Positions 1 to 9,194 of a DNA stretch of 64,000 nucleotides are shown piece by piece. Each line of letters opens with the position of its first letter. Position 1 is the stretch's first letter. The stretch lies in NCBI GenBank assembly GCA_944326855.1, contig CALVFO010000029.1, forward strand, positions 62,001-126,000, in the 5' to 3' direction. The position numbers were made by a program, and so were the translations under genes. The notes under the pieces are model-generated. The model ran no database searches. It was not told where the DNA came from and saw only the letters and a list, made by a program, of their open reading frames with translations. This DNA comes from an uncultured Alistipes sp. GTDB taxonomy: Bacteria; Bacteroidota; Bacteroidia; Bacteroidales; Rikenellaceae.

Positions 1-141
1 GGGGCTCCGGTCGATACGACCGTCATTTGCTTGATTCGCATGAAGGAGTCGGTCCGCATTCCGGAGGCCGAACAGCAACGGATTGTGGGATGGCTGCAAA
101 CGCGGACGAAAAACGATAACGTGAAACTATACGTGGAATAA
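1..141 (+). CDS. C-terminal end of an unidentified protein (partial)
   Basis: The frame is open from base 1 to a TAA at 139-141 and gives 46 residues ending KLYVE. The fragment has no motif I recognise. It holds a short hydrophobic strand (TTVICLIR) and then a charged helix-like stretch (RIPEAEQQRIVGWLQ). It stops 7 bases before the inositol monophosphatase start, so it is probably the upstream member of the same envelope operon. Its start lies outside the window and no function is assigned. Confidence 0.6.
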   Translation, partial: GAPVDTTVICLIRMKESVRIPEAEQQRIVGWLQTRTKNDNVKLYVE

Positions 142-148
142 AAGGTTT

Positions 149-931
149 ATGAACTATCAGGAAATCTGTACGCAAATGTGCGATGTCGCTCGGGAGGCAG
201 GTCAGTATATCGCCGCCCAGCGGGATACGTTTTCATTTGAGAACGTCGAGTTCAAAGGCGTGCAAAACATGGTCTCTTACGTGGATCGCGAATCGGAACG
301 CCGGGTGGTGGAACGTTTGGGTGCTCTGTTGCCCGAAGCCGGTTTTGTGACCGAAGAGGAAACCGTCCGGGCATCGGTGAACGCCCCGTTGAAATGGATC
401 ATCGATCCGTTGGACGGCACGACCAACTTTATTCACGGTTTGTCGCCCTATTGCGTCAGCCTGGCCTTGATGGAGCAGGATGAAGTGGTCGCAGGGGTGG
501 TTTATGAGGTCACTCACCAGGAAATGTTCTATGCCTGGAAAGGATCGCCGGCCTATCTGAACGGAGCGGAAATTCGAGTTTCGTCGACCTCGTGTCTGGA
601 AAATTCGTTGGTGGGGATCGGCTTTTCCTATTCTTCCCACCTCGAACTGAATGATTTCATGGAGTCTGCGGTCTATTTCCAACGGAATACCAACGGCATC
701 CGACGATTGGGATCGGCCGCCGCCGATTTGGTATATGTCGCCTGCGGGCGTTTCGATGCCTTTTATCAAGTGCGTCTGGCGGCTTGGGATGTGGCGGCCG
801 GAGCCCTGATCGCCCGACAGGCCGGAGCTCGGGTGACCGATTTCTCCGGTGGAGACAACTATATTTTCGGCCGGGAAATCATTGCCTGTACGCCGGCCGT
901 GTATGACGAACTTAAGGAGCATGTTCGATGA
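149..931 (+). CDS. Inositol monophosphatase family protein (SuhB-like)
   Basis: A 260-residue protein of the usual length for the Mg-dependent inositol monophosphatase/SuhB family, which removes phosphate from inositol phosphates or similar sugar phosphates in the cytoplasm. Metal-site motifs are visible: the acidic EEE cluster at about residues 69-71, the signature IDPLDGTTNFIHG at about 85-97 (D86 and D89), and the late AWDVAAG motif with D214. The ATG at 149 is only 7 bases after the preceding stop. The stop overlaps the next start as ATGA (928-931), so translation of the acyltransferase is probably coupled to it. Family assignment is secure. The substrate (inositol phosphate, CysQ-like PAP, or another) cannot be decided from sequence alone. 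Confidence 0.92.
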   Translation: MNYQEICTQMCDVAREAGQYIAAQRDTFSFENVEFKGVQNMVSYVDRESERRVVERLGALLPEAGFVTEEETVRASVNAPLKWIIDPLDGTTNFIHGLSPYCVSLALMEQDEVVAGVVYEVTHQEMFYAWKGSPAYLNGAEIRVSSTSCLENSLVGIGFSYSSHLELNDFMESAVYFQRNTNGIRRLGSAAADLVYVACGRFDAFYQVRLAAWDVAAGALIARQAGARVTDFSGGDNYIFGREIIACTPAVYDELKEHVR

Positions 932-1932
932 AACGTTCCACCCGCTTACAATACCGAGCGCTGTATAAGGTTTGCCGTCTGTTGGGACGCTTGCCCGAGA
1001 ATTGGTTGTACCGCGGGTTGGGACGCCTGATCTATTTCATATTGTATCGCCTGGTCCGCTATCGGGTCAGTGTGGTGCGCAGCAATCTGGCACATTCGTT
1101 TCCGGAAAAAAGCCCCGAAGAGCGTGCCGAGATCGAACATCGTTTTTATCGTCATTTGGCGGAAGTATTTGTGGATACGATCCGACTGGCGTCCATTTCC
1201 CGTCAGGAAATCCTGGAACGGATGGTCTATACCAACGTCGAGGAACATGAACGACGGATGGCCGGGAAAAACTGGATCGTCGCCATGTCTCACTACGGAT
1301 CCTGGGAGTTGACCATCAACTATGTCTGTCTGTCGGATCATCGGCTTCTGGCCGTTTATCGTCCTTTACACAGCAAGGCCTTCGATTTCTATTATTACCT
1401 GGTTCGTTCCCGCTTCGGAACGCAACCGATTCCGATGCATGAGATTTACCGGGAAGTGATCCGTTCCCAACGTCCTGACCGACAACGGATCGGGGTCGCT
1501 CTGATTGCCGACCAGACTCCTCCGATTCATGAAATCAAGCACTGGTATCGTTTTCTGAGTCAGGATACGCCCTTCTTTGCCGGGGCGGAAAAAATGGCCC
1601 GGCGATTTCATATGCCCATCGTGTTCATGCATGTACGACAAACCCGGCCCCGGCATTACGAGGCAGAACTGATCCCGATTTATGACGGACAGGAAGAGGT
1701 TTCCGAATATGAAATTACCCAGCGATATGTCGAACACCTCGAAGCGATGATTCGTGAGACCCCTCATTTGTGGATGTGGTCGCATCGTCGCTGGAAACAT
1801 ACCCGTCAGAGCGTGGAGGCTTTCTGGAAAGCCGAACAGGACCGAGTGGCCAAACAAAAATCCGACAGGGTCTCCGTGCCTTCAGCAAGAGTCGGTGAAA
1901 CCGTTGAAACTTCTCAGCGTTATGAACGTTAA
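928..1932 (+). CDS. LpxL/HtrB-type lysophospholipid acyltransferase
   Basis: A 334-residue protein of the lipid A biosynthesis acyltransferase family, which transfers secondary acyl chains to the lipid A precursor at the inner membrane. The HX4E catalytic motif is seen as H122-YGSW-E127. A hydrophobic N-terminal segment around residues 30-48 is consistent with membrane attachment, followed by the typical VVRSNLAHSFP region. The C-terminus has the WMWSHRRWKH block typical of the family. The start overlaps the preceding stop by four bases, and the end overlaps the following glycosyltransferase by 11 bases, so the three genes form one coupled envelope operon. Which acyl position it modifies is not resolvable; Bacteroidota usually have one or two paralogues. 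Confidence 0.92.
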   Translation: MKRSTRLQYRALYKVCRLLGRLPENWLYRGLGRLIYFILYRLVRYRVSVVRSNLAHSFPEKSPEERAEIEHRFYRHLAEVFVDTIRLASISRQEILERMVYTNVEEHERRMAGKNWIVAMSHYGSWELTINYVCLSDHRLLAVYRPLHSKAFDFYYYLVRSRFGTQPIPMHEIYREVIRSQRPDRQRIGVALIADQTPPIHEIKHWYRFLSQDTPFFAGAEKMARRFHMPIVFMHVRQTRPRHYEAELIPIYDGQEEVSEYEITQRYVEHLEAMIRETPHLWMWSHRRWKHTRQSVEAFWKAEQDRVAKQKSDRVSVPSARVGETVETSQRYER

Positions 1933-2929
1933 GATCGTCATACTGAATTGGAACGGACGCGATCATCTGGAACGTTTCCTGCCGTCGGTGCTGGCCCATA
2001 GCCCTCAAGGTTCGGTCGTGGTGGCAGATAACGGATCGCAGGATGATTCCTTGGACTGGCTCCAGACCCATCATCCGGAGGTGGAACTGATCCGGCTGAG
2101 CGAAAATCACGGGTATGCCGGCGGGTATAACCTGGCTCTGGAACAGGTACAGGCCGATTTGTTCGTGTTGTTGAATTCGGATGTCGAAGTGCCTCCCCAC
2201 TGGTTGGATCCCTTGGTTCGTCGCATGGAGGAGGATCCCCTGATCGCGGCTTTGTCGCCTAAAATCCGTTCGTTCGAACAGCCCGATCGCTTTGAATATG
2301 CCGGAGCGGCCGGAGGATTTATCGATCGTTTCGGGTATCCGTTTTGTCGGGGAAGGATTCTGGGAACCATCGAAATCGACCGAGGACAGTACGACCAACC
2401 GCGCGAAGTGTTCTGGGCTTCGGGAGCCTGCATGGTAGTCCGTTCCGAAGTGTTTCGGGCCTTAGGCGGCTTCGATGCCGATTTCTTCGCCCATATGGAA
2501 GAAATCGACTTTTGTTGGCGGGCCCGATTGGCCGGTTATAAAATCGTAGCGGAAACAGGCAGTGAGATCTTTCATCTGGGCGGTGGAACTCTTCCCAACA
2601 ACAGCCCCCGTAAATTGTATCTCAATTATCGCAATAACCTGGCGATGCTCTATAAAAACCTCTCCACGTTCGGTTTGTGGACGATTCTTTTGATTCGGGG
2701 CGTATTGGATACTCTTTCGGCCCTGATCTTTTTGCTGCAGGGGCGAGGCGATTTCTTTAAGGTGGTCGTTTTGGCCCATATCGATTTTCATCGTTCCCAC
2801 CGGAATCTGCGCTGTAAAAGGGCATTTGTCAATACAATTCGCCGGGTAAAACATCCTACGGGCATTTATTGGGGAAGTATTATCCTTCGGTATGCGTTGG
2901 GCGGACGTACTTTTTCCCGCATGATGTAA
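1922..2929 (+). CDS. Family 2 glycosyltransferase
   Basis: A 335-residue GT-A fold glycosyltransferase resembling rhamnosyl/dTDP-sugar transferases of surface polysaccharide synthesis. The N-terminal KIVILNWNGRDHLERFLPS start, the VVADNGSQDDS strand, the metal and sugar-nucleotide motif NSDVEVP (D87) and the downstream EEIDFCWRARLAG block are all typical. I chose the ATG at 1922. The frame is open further upstream, but that part overlaps the acyltransferase gene and does not resemble the family. Position after an LpxL homologue suggests a role in lipooligosaccharide or surface glycan assembly; this is inference. No cognate polysaccharide cluster is present here. Confidence 0.9.
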   Translation: MNVKIVILNWNGRDHLERFLPSVLAHSPQGSVVVADNGSQDDSLDWLQTHHPEVELIRLSENHGYAGGYNLALEQVQADLFVLLNSDVEVPPHWLDPLVRRMEEDPLIAALSPKIRSFEQPDRFEYAGAAGGFIDRFGYPFCRGRILGTIEIDRGQYDQPREVFWASGACMVVRSEVFRALGGFDADFFAHMEEIDFCWRARLAGYKIVAETGSEIFHLGGGTLPNNSPRKLYLNYRNNLAMLYKNLSTFGLWTILLIRGVLDTLSALIFLLQGRGDFFKVVVLAHIDFHRSHRNLRCKRAFVNTIRRVKHPTGIYWGSIILRYALGGRTFSRMM

Positions 2930-3082
2930 AAGTATCCCGGCAGCCTCCGAAATCAACAGGGGCAAGCACCGGGTACGGGTCTTGTGTGTACCGAGGTTTT
3001 GTCGAATCCGGATCCGCAGAAAGCCGGAATGAGAAAAGCCGGAAGCAGGAAAGAACCTTTTCTGAAAAGTAGAGTCTACAAA

Positions 3083-3115
3083 AACGAGTCGGTTTGATCC
3101 CCGACTCGTTTTTGA
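3083..3115. terminator. Bidirectional rho-independent terminator
   Basis: A 10-bp stem (AACGAGTCGG pairing with CCGACTCGTT) closes a short loop at 3083-3110. It is flanked by T residues on the right and A residues on the left, so it can serve both the GT2 operon (+) and the M23 peptidase gene (-). Confidence 0.85.
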
Positions 3116-3122
3116 TTCCGTT

Positions 3123-4859
3123 CTAACGATAATATCGGGCCACGAAAGTGCGTCCGTTGCCCCGGGCATCGTAAACCTTGACCACCAATTCGTGCGACAT
3201 GCCGGTCGGCCAACGCGTATCATCGAAAACGTGGGTGATCCGGTTATTCTTGGGATCGTACTCCAGGAGGGCCCATTCCCCGTCGATCGTAGCGGAATAG
3301 GAAGCGATGCCCGAAAAATTGTCGGTGATTTTCAGGGAAAGACTTTTTTGTGCAGAGAAGTCCGTGTTGTCCTTGAATTCCGGAACGATGCGAGGCGGAG
3401 TCGTATCCACGGCAATGTAATAAGTTCCGAAATTGCGTACCCGGGCTTCAACCCGACCCGCCGCACCGTCGCTGACCCAGTGTCCACCGGCAGCAGAGCG
3501 TTTTCCGGAGGCCGAAACGATCCCCAATAACGCTTTATCCCGCAAATGAACCGGCAGACTGTCGGCCGAAATAGAAACGGTGATGGCTTTTTGCAACGGT
3601 TCGTCGGCAGAGAGGATGTTGTACAGCGGGGAATAAGCGTAGGATGGCTGCGGGATATTGCGTATCGGAGCGTGGAACAGAACGGATTCGTAGAGTGCCC
3701 GTGCGGGAATCGAAACGGAAAGCCCGTCGGATGCGTATCGGAAATCCTTCCACCACAAAACGGGAATGCCCGAAGGGGCCGGCAACGAGTCCAGATCGTG
3801 ACGCAGAGTCGCCGAGAAACGGATCCGGCTGAGGTTTCCCGCTTCATCTTCCAGATCGATTTCGACCGGGTGTGGCAGATCATCGTCCACGGTGATCAGT
3901 CCCTGTTTGCGGACTCCCTGGTAAATGCCCAGCGGATTGTTCGGAAGGACAAACAGCCGGTAGATATTGTTGCGTTTGCCTGTTTCGCTGTATAGTGTGG
4001 CGGCATTGGCGTAACGCGTGATATCGAAAGGTACCCGATCGATTTCCAGGGCGAAAATCTGTTCTTGATCGATTCGCTCTTCGATTCGATAAACCCCCAT
4101 GACGTTATGGGTGCCGTTTTTATGTTCCTTGACCTCCACGGCAAAATAGCCGTTGCGACATACTGGCACCTGATCCCCGGAAGCAGGTACGTAACGATTC
4201 TCCGCTACCCGACGTAAGGGAATGCGTTGGACGATGCGATGCAGGGGAATGCCTTGCAAGGTATCGATCCGGACATAATAGAGCGTCAGGGCCCGGGGCG
4301 GAATCGTATCGGCCACCGAAAGAATATCATGAGCCAGCAGGTTGTAAGGCCGTTGTGCCGCATCCCGGATTTCGAAATGGAGATGAGGCCCTCCCGAAGA
4401 GCCCCGATTGCCGGACAGGGCGATCAGTTGTCCCTGTCGGACCGGGAATTGGTCGGGTTTGAAACTGAGATCGACTCGAAACGATCGACGAGCGTATTGC
4501 TGACGGTAGACATAATGTTCGAGCGAATCGTAGAATTGTTCCACATGCCCGTAGACGGAGGTCGTCCCGTTGGGGTGTTGGATATAAATCGCCTTACCAT
4601 AGCCGGAGGGACTGACTGCCACCCGGGAAACATAGCCCGAAGCGACGGCATAGACCGGTTTACCGGTTACTCCCTGGGTTTTGATGTCGATCCCCGAATG
4701 GAAATGGTTGAGCCGCAATTCGCCGTAGTTGGCGGACAGGAAAATCGGAATTTTTACCGGAGGCGTGTAGCCGTAATCGGCCAGGTTGCCGGAGGATTGA
4801 GCACTTGCCAGATGACACAGTCCGGCAAGAATCGTGGCTATCGGTATGAGTCGGATCAT
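3123..4859 (-). CDS. M23 family peptidoglycan endopeptidase
   Basis: A 578-residue secreted protein. An N-terminal signal peptide (MIRLIPIATILAGLCHLASA) precedes a LytM/peptidase M23 domain in the first third. Zn ligands are visible as the HxxxD motif H54-SGI-D58 and the HLH motif H159/H161, with H105 as a probable catalytic histidine. The remaining roughly 400 residues are beta-rich and unassigned. M23 enzymes cut peptide cross-bridges of peptidoglycan in the periplasm, and with these residues intact it is likely active. Its ATG overlaps the stop of the upstream M20 peptidase (ATGA at 4856-4859), so the two are co-translated. A bidirectional terminator follows 8 bases after the stop. Confidence 0.93.
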   Translation of the reverse strand: MIRLIPIATILAGLCHLASAQSSGNLADYGYTPPVKIPIFLSANYGELRLNHFHSGIDIKTQGVTGKPVYAVASGYVSRVAVSPSGYGKAIYIQHPNGTTSVYGHVEQFYDSLEHYVYRQQYARRSFRVDLSFKPDQFPVRQGQLIALSGNRGSSGGPHLHFEIRDAAQRPYNLLAHDILSVADTIPPRALTLYYVRIDTLQGIPLHRIVQRIPLRRVAENRYVPASGDQVPVCRNGYFAVEVKEHKNGTHNVMGVYRIEERIDQEQIFALEIDRVPFDITRYANAATLYSETGKRNNIYRLFVLPNNPLGIYQGVRKQGLITVDDDLPHPVEIDLEDEAGNLSRIRFSATLRHDLDSLPAPSGIPVLWWKDFRYASDGLSVSIPARALYESVLFHAPIRNIPQPSYAYSPLYNILSADEPLQKAITVSISADSLPVHLRDKALLGIVSASGKRSAAGGHWVSDGAAGRVEARVRNFGTYYIAVDTTPPRIVPEFKDNTDFSAQKSLSLKITDNFSGIASYSATIDGEWALLEYDPKNNRITHVFDDTRWPTGMSHELVVKVYDARGNGRTFVARYYR

Positions 4860-6238
4860 ATCGGATCGGATTTTAGGGTTTCGGCGTAATGGCCGTAAAA
4901 GAGAAGGATGGTTTCAATACCTCGATAGAAATTCTGTAATGCATAACTTTCGTTCGGAGAGTGGATGGCATCTTCACCCAAGCCGAATCCCATCAATAAG
5001 GATTTGATTCCCAATACTTTTTCAAAGGTGCTGATAATCGGGATGCTGCCTCCGGAATAAAAAGGCAGAGGATCGCATCCGAATGTCTGCCGCATGGCGG
5101 AGGCAGCAGCCCGGTATGCGGGCAGGTCGGTAGGACAAACATAGGGCATGCCGCCGTGCAGGGTTTTAATGGCGACTGAAACACTGTCCGGAGCGAGGCT
5201 CCGGATGTGTCGTTCGAACAGTTCGGCAATCTGTCGATAATCCTGATCGGGAACCAGACGCATGGAGATTTTGGCACAGGCTTTCGAAGGAATGACGGTT
5301 TTGCTCCCTTCTCCGGTATAGCCTCCCCAGATGCCGTTGACATCCAGTGAAGGACGGATGCCGGTTCGTTCCAGGGTACTGTATCCCGTTTCTCCCTCAG
5401 TCGCGCGGATTCCGATTTTTTCCTTATAGACCGATTCAGAGAACGGAGCCCGGGCGAAAGCCTCCCGCTCTTCGGGCGAAAGTTCCCGTACCCGATCATA
5501 AAAACCGGGGATGGTGATGCGTCCCTGTGCATCGGTCAGTGAGGCAATCAGCCGGGCCAATACGTTGGCCGGATTGGCGACGGCTCCTCCATACAGGCCT
5601 GAGTGAAGGTCCTGGTTGGGTCCCGTTACCTCCATTTCCAGGTAACAGAGGCCTCTGAGACCGCAGGTGATCGAAGGGGTCTCCCAACCGAGCAGGCTGG
5701 TGTCCGAGACGACGATCAAATCCGCCTTCAGCATTTCGGCATGTTCGGCACACCAACGTTCCAGACTGGAGGAGCCGATCTCTTCTTCGCCTTCGATCAT
5801 AAATTTCAGGTTGCAGGGCAGCGTGCCGGTGCGAATCAGCGCTTCGGCTGCTTTAATGTGCATGTAGGACTGTCCCTTGTCGTCATTGGCTCCGCGAGCC
5901 CAGATACGTCCATTCCTGATTTCGGGTTCAAAGGGATCGCTGTTCCAGGCCTCCCGCGGATCGACCGGCATCACGTCGTAGTGCCCGTAAATCAGGAGGG
6001 TGGGACCTTTGGGGTCGATGATCTTTTCGCCATATACCACCGGATTCCCGGCTGTAGGCATGACTTCGGCCCGGTCGAGGCCGGCTTTTTGCAGGGCGAT
6101 TCGCAACCATTCGGCGCAGCGGATCATGTCCGGGATGTGGGCTTGTTCGGCACTGATGGACGGTATACGCAGTAACGCCAACAGTTCGTCGAGAAAGCGT
6201 TCGCGGTGTTGTTCGAGATAAGAAAAAGCAGCCTCCAT
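4856..6238 (-). CDS. M20 family dipeptidase
   Basis: A 460-residue metallopeptidase of the M20 (CNDP/DapE-like) family that hydrolyses dipeptides in the cytoplasm. Metal-binding motifs appear in order: YGHYDVMPVDP, GANDDKGQ with the bridging Asp, and EGEEEIGSSS with the catalytic Glu pair. A dimerisation domain lies in the middle and a late GGSIPI segment near the C-terminus. I start it at the ATG at 6238 (MEAAFSYLEQHRERF). An in-frame start 54 bases upstream would add a tail unlike the family. It is the first gene of a two-gene unit with the M23 peptidase, which suggests handling of wall-derived or dietary peptides. Confidence 0.92.
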   Translation of the reverse strand: MEAAFSYLEQHRERFLDELLALLRIPSISAEQAHIPDMIRCAEWLRIALQKAGLDRAEVMPTAGNPVVYGEKIIDPKGPTLLIYGHYDVMPVDPREAWNSDPFEPEIRNGRIWARGANDDKGQSYMHIKAAEALIRTGTLPCNLKFMIEGEEEIGSSSLERWCAEHAEMLKADLIVVSDTSLLGWETPSITCGLRGLCYLEMEVTGPNQDLHSGLYGGAVANPANVLARLIASLTDAQGRITIPGFYDRVRELSPEEREAFARAPFSESVYKEKIGIRATEGETGYSTLERTGIRPSLDVNGIWGGYTGEGSKTVIPSKACAKISMRLVPDQDYRQIAELFERHIRSLAPDSVSVAIKTLHGGMPYVCPTDLPAYRAAASAMRQTFGCDPLPFYSGGSIPIISTFEKVLGIKSLLMGFGLGEDAIHSPNESYALQNFYRGIETILLFYGHYAETLKSDPI

Positions 6239-6589
6239 ACCTGTCTCAAATTTCAGCCTAAGGTAGTTGTTTTTTGCGGCTTTGCCAAACATTCCGGGAT
6301 GGGGGGTGACCGGATGCTTGATGATGCGTAATCATCGGCAGAAATGCCTCAGAAAGTGGATTCGAACGCTTCCGAACGGTGCGAAAAAAAATAACGTATG
6401 ATGGGGTCTGCCGGAACGAACCGAATGGTGCGGTGAAAATTGCCATCGGAGTGTGCGGAGAAGATCGTCTTGTCGGTTGCTTTGACTGCAGAAAAGTTTT
6501 CCGGAGCCTTTTCCTGGAATCCATTCCGAAAACGGAGTCCATATTGGATTTTCCGCCGCATCGTCTCATCGACGGCTCCGGACAGGGTA
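6239..6589. other. Intergenic region without a recognised gene
   Basis: These 351 bases separate two minus-strand genes. Short open frames exist on both strands but show no family resemblance or plausible ribosome binding site. On the minus strand, just upstream of the M20 gene, TACCTTAG near 6258-6265 is one mismatch from the TAnnTTTG promoter box and may be its promoter. No clear terminator for the DMT transporter gene ending at 6590 is visible. Confidence 0.5.
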
Positions 6590-7489
6590 TTACCGAGAGC
6601 CCCAATAGAGGAACAACATCCCGATCAACACCAGCAGCAAATCCAACGCCTTGCTGCGCAGATTCTTTTCCCGAAACAGCAGGGCTCCGAACGCGAATGA
6701 AACGATCACACTTCCCCGACGAATCATCGACACGATGGAGATCATCGAATCGGGAGAACTCAAGGCATAAAAATAGACGAAATCGGCCGCGGCCAGAAAG
6801 ATCGAGATCAACGGGATACTCCATTTCCAACGGAAAGGAGAGGTATGACGTCTGGGCCACCACAGCAACCCGAGGATAATGCCCATCAGACCGAGTTGGT
6901 AGAGATTGTACCAGGATTGCACCAACATGGGTTCCAGGCTTTTCATCAGATATTTGTCATACAGTCCGCTGACAGCCCCCAACAGTGCAGCCAACACGAC
7001 GCAAAAGATCCATCGATTATGGCCGAAATCGATGCCCTCCTTTTTTCCGGAACGGCTCAGCATCAAAAAAGAAACGGCCGCCAACACCACCCCGATCCAT
7101 TGATAAAGATTGAGGCGCTCGCCAAAGATCAACAGGGCACCCAGCAGCACCATCACCGGACGAGTAGCATTGATAGGACCGACAATGGTAATCGGCAGGT
7201 GTTTCATACCGAAATAGCCGAAAATCCAGGAACTGAGAACAATGACCGATTTCAGCAGAATAAATCGGTGGACCTCCCACCCCACGGCCGGAACATAGAG
7301 TGCCGGGTGCAAGGCCATCCGTTCCGGCATCCAGGCCGACAACAAAATAAACGGCAGGAAAATCAACGAGCTGAACAGGGTATTGAGCAACAAAACCGGC
7401 AATACGGCATTCTCCTTGAGGGCCTCTTTTTTGAACACATCATAAAAACCCAACAGGGCGGCGGAAGTAAAAGCGAGCGTCAACCACAT
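6590..7489 (-). CDS. DMT superfamily (EamA-type) transporter
   Basis: A 299-residue, very hydrophobic protein with about ten predicted membrane helices arranged as two EamA repeats, the usual layout of drug/metabolite exporters of the inner membrane. Recognisable elements are the first helix MWLTLAFTSAALLGFYDVFKK, the internal GPINATRPVMVLLGALLIFGE block, and the second-repeat end VSFAFGALLFREKNLRSK. I start at the ATG at 7489; the frame stays open upstream, but that extension is not hydrophobic. Substrate unknown. The gene diverges from the MFS transporter across a 188-bp region holding candidate promoters on both strands. Confidence 0.88.
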   Translation of the reverse strand: MWLTLAFTSAALLGFYDVFKKEALKENAVLPVLLLNTLFSSLIFLPFILLSAWMPERMALHPALYVPAVGWEVHRFILLKSVIVLSSWIFGYFGMKHLPITIVGPINATRPVMVLLGALLIFGERLNLYQWIGVVLAAVSFLMLSRSGKKEGIDFGHNRWIFCVVLAALLGAVSGLYDKYLMKSLEPMLVQSWYNLYQLGLMGIILGLLWWPRRHTSPFRWKWSIPLISIFLAAADFVYFYALSSPDSMISIVSMIRRGSVIVSFAFGALLFREKNLRSKALDLLLVLIGMLFLYWGSR

Positions 7490-7622
7490 ATCATCGAATT
7501 CTTGACGAAGGGAAACCGTTCGAGGAGGAGCGGGAGCCTGGAAGGGCCCTGTTTTCTTTCGAGCCCGAGGGACTCTCCGAGCCCCTTTGTTCTGAAATGG
7601 AAACGGACTGTTTTCCCGGCCG

Positions 7623-7630
7623 CAAAAATA
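7623..7630 (-). promoter_or_regulatory. Candidate -7 element for the DMT transporter gene
   Basis: The minus strand reads TATTTTTG, matching the Bacteroidota -7 consensus TAnnTTTG. A TTG lies 18 bp further upstream. It would give a leader of roughly 130 nt. Confidence 0.45.
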
Positions 7631-7664
7631 CAAAGAAATCGAGCAACCCAATCGGTTTTTACCC

Positions 7665-7672
7665 TACTTTTG
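7665..7672 (+). promoter_or_regulatory. -7 element (TACTTTTG) abutting the MFS start codon
   Basis: TACTTTTG matches TAnnTTTG and ends only 5 bases before the ATG at 7678. Transcription would then begin at or next to the start codon, giving a leaderless or nearly leaderless mRNA. No good -33 TTTG is seen. Confidence 0.5.
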
Positions 7673-7677
7673 TCGAT

Positions 7678-9093
7678 ATGAAACCAACCTCAACACAACC
7701 GATCATTCCGACGACCGATCCCCGCAAAGGCCTGACCGTACTCTGCACCGCCGCCTTTTTGGTGCCTTTCATGGGCTCGGCGCTCAATCTGGCCCTGCCC
7801 GAAATCGCCACCGAATTCTCCATGAAAGCCGTGACAATGACCTGGATGGCGACGGCCTATCTGATTTCAACCGCCATTTTCCAAATTCCCTTTGCCCGGC
7901 TGGCCGATCTGATCGGACGCAAAAAGATTTTTATCGGAGGAATTTGCATCTTCACCTTGGGTACATTTCTGTGCGGATTGGCTCCGTCAGCCTCCGTGTT
8001 GATCGCCATGCGATTCCTCTCCGGCATAGGCAGCGCCATGATGTTCGGAACCAACATCGCCATTCTGACCGCCATATTCCCCCCTGAAAGGCGGGGACAG
8101 GCCCTGGGAATCAACGTTGCCGTAGTCTATGGCGCTTTGGCGGTCGGACCCTTTTCAGGAGGCATCCTGACGCACTACCTGGGATGGCACAGCCTATTCT
8201 TCGTCTGTGCCGGTATCGGATTGCTGGTGCTGATATTCGCCCGCCTGTTTCTGAAAGGAGAATGGATCGAAGCCCGGGGACAACGATTCGACTTGCGCGG
8301 AAGCCTGCTCTACGGACTCGGGCTGGCCGGGCTGATCTACGGATTTTCCGAACTGCCGAACCTCGACGGCCTGATCTGTCTGCCCGTCGGTCTGGCGATC
8401 CTGATCGGATTCTGGTTCTATGAAAAACATCTCGATTCTCCGGTTCTCAACGTGGGGCTGTTCACCGGGAACCGGGTGTTCACCCTCTCGACCCTGGCCA
8501 CGCTGATCAACTATGCCGCCACGTTCGCCATCGTATTCATGCTCAGCCTCTACCTGCAATACATCCGGGGACTGGATGCCCGACACGCCGGTCTGATTCT
8601 CATTGCTCAGGCATGCGTTCAATCGATCTTCTCGCTGATTTCGGGCCCGCTGTCCGATCGGATCTCCCCTTCAAAACTCGCCACCTCCGGCATGCTGATT
8701 ATCGTCGCAGGCATCGCCGGCCTGATTTTTATCGACGAACATACCTCCCTGGGCCTCATCGTACTGCTACTGATGCTTTTAGGAATGGGTTTCGGAATTT
8801 TTTCCTCGCCCAACACCAATGTCATCATGAGCTCGGTGAATGCAAAAGCCTATAGTCAGGCCTCGGCCACGATGGGAACCATGCGCCTGACGGGACAGGC
8901 TTTCAGTATGGGTATTGCCGGCATGGCCATCTCCTTACAACTGGGAGACGCAGCCATCACCCCGGCACAATACCCCCAATTTATGGAGAGTCTGCGTATT
9001 ACCTTCCTTATTTTCGAGTTATTATGCCTGATCGGCGTATACGCCTCCTCGGTCCGCACCACATCCGCTCAAAACGGCCCGACCCCAGATTGA
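7678..9093 (+). CDS. MFS transporter, DHA2-like drug:H+ antiporter
   Basis: A 471-residue major facilitator protein with about 14 predicted membrane helices, the pattern of the DHA2 (EmrB/QacA) branch that exports drugs and other hydrophobic compounds from the cytoplasm. The N-terminal half has the ALPEIATEF segment, the motif A loop between helices 2 and 3 (ARLADLIGRKKIFIGG) and a GIGSAMMFG helix. Motif C appears as the LGINVAVVYGALAVGPFSGG helix. The ATG at 7678 follows the divergent promoter region directly. Substrate cannot be predicted and no regulator is adjacent. Confidence 0.92.
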   Translation: MKPTSTQPIIPTTDPRKGLTVLCTAAFLVPFMGSALNLALPEIATEFSMKAVTMTWMATAYLISTAIFQIPFARLADLIGRKKIFIGGICIFTLGTFLCGLAPSASVLIAMRFLSGIGSAMMFGTNIAILTAIFPPERRGQALGINVAVVYGALAVGPFSGGILTHYLGWHSLFFVCAGIGLLVLIFARLFLKGEWIEARGQRFDLRGSLLYGLGLAGLIYGFSELPNLDGLICLPVGLAILIGFWFYEKHLDSPVLNVGLFTGNRVFTLSTLATLINYAATFAIVFMLSLYLQYIRGLDARHAGLILIAQACVQSIFSLISGPLSDRISPSKLATSGMLIIVAGIAGLIFIDEHTSLGLIVLLLMLLGMGFGIFSSPNTNVIMSSVNAKAYSQASATMGTMRLTGQAFSMGIAGMAISLQLGDAAITPAQYPQFMESLRITFLIFELLCLIGVYASSVRTTSAQNGPTPD

Positions 9094-9114
9094 GTGCTTT
9101 CATCGACAACGCAG

Positions 9115-9145
9115 TTGTCTTTTCAGACGAAAATCCGTAATTTTG
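9115..9145 (+). promoter_or_regulatory. Promoter for the OPT-pepT operon
   Basis: TTG at 9115-9117 and TAATTTTG at 9138-9145, separated by 20 bp, match the Bacteroidota sigma-ABfr-type promoter. The start codon at 9195 lies about 45 nt downstream of the expected transcription start. Confidence 0.7.
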
Positions 9146-9194
9146 GGGGATTTTGGCAGGACACCGAAATCCCCCGAAACTTTTATTTTCAATT

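Noticed and set aside
1754..1921. Upstream in-frame extension of the GT2 gene
   Set aside because: It overlaps the acyltransferase gene and lacks similarity; the ATG at 1922 gives the canonical N-terminus.
6349..6863. Short frames upstream of the DMT transporter gene
   Set aside because: Partly overlap the transporter gene, lack conserved motifs, and differ in composition from real genes here.
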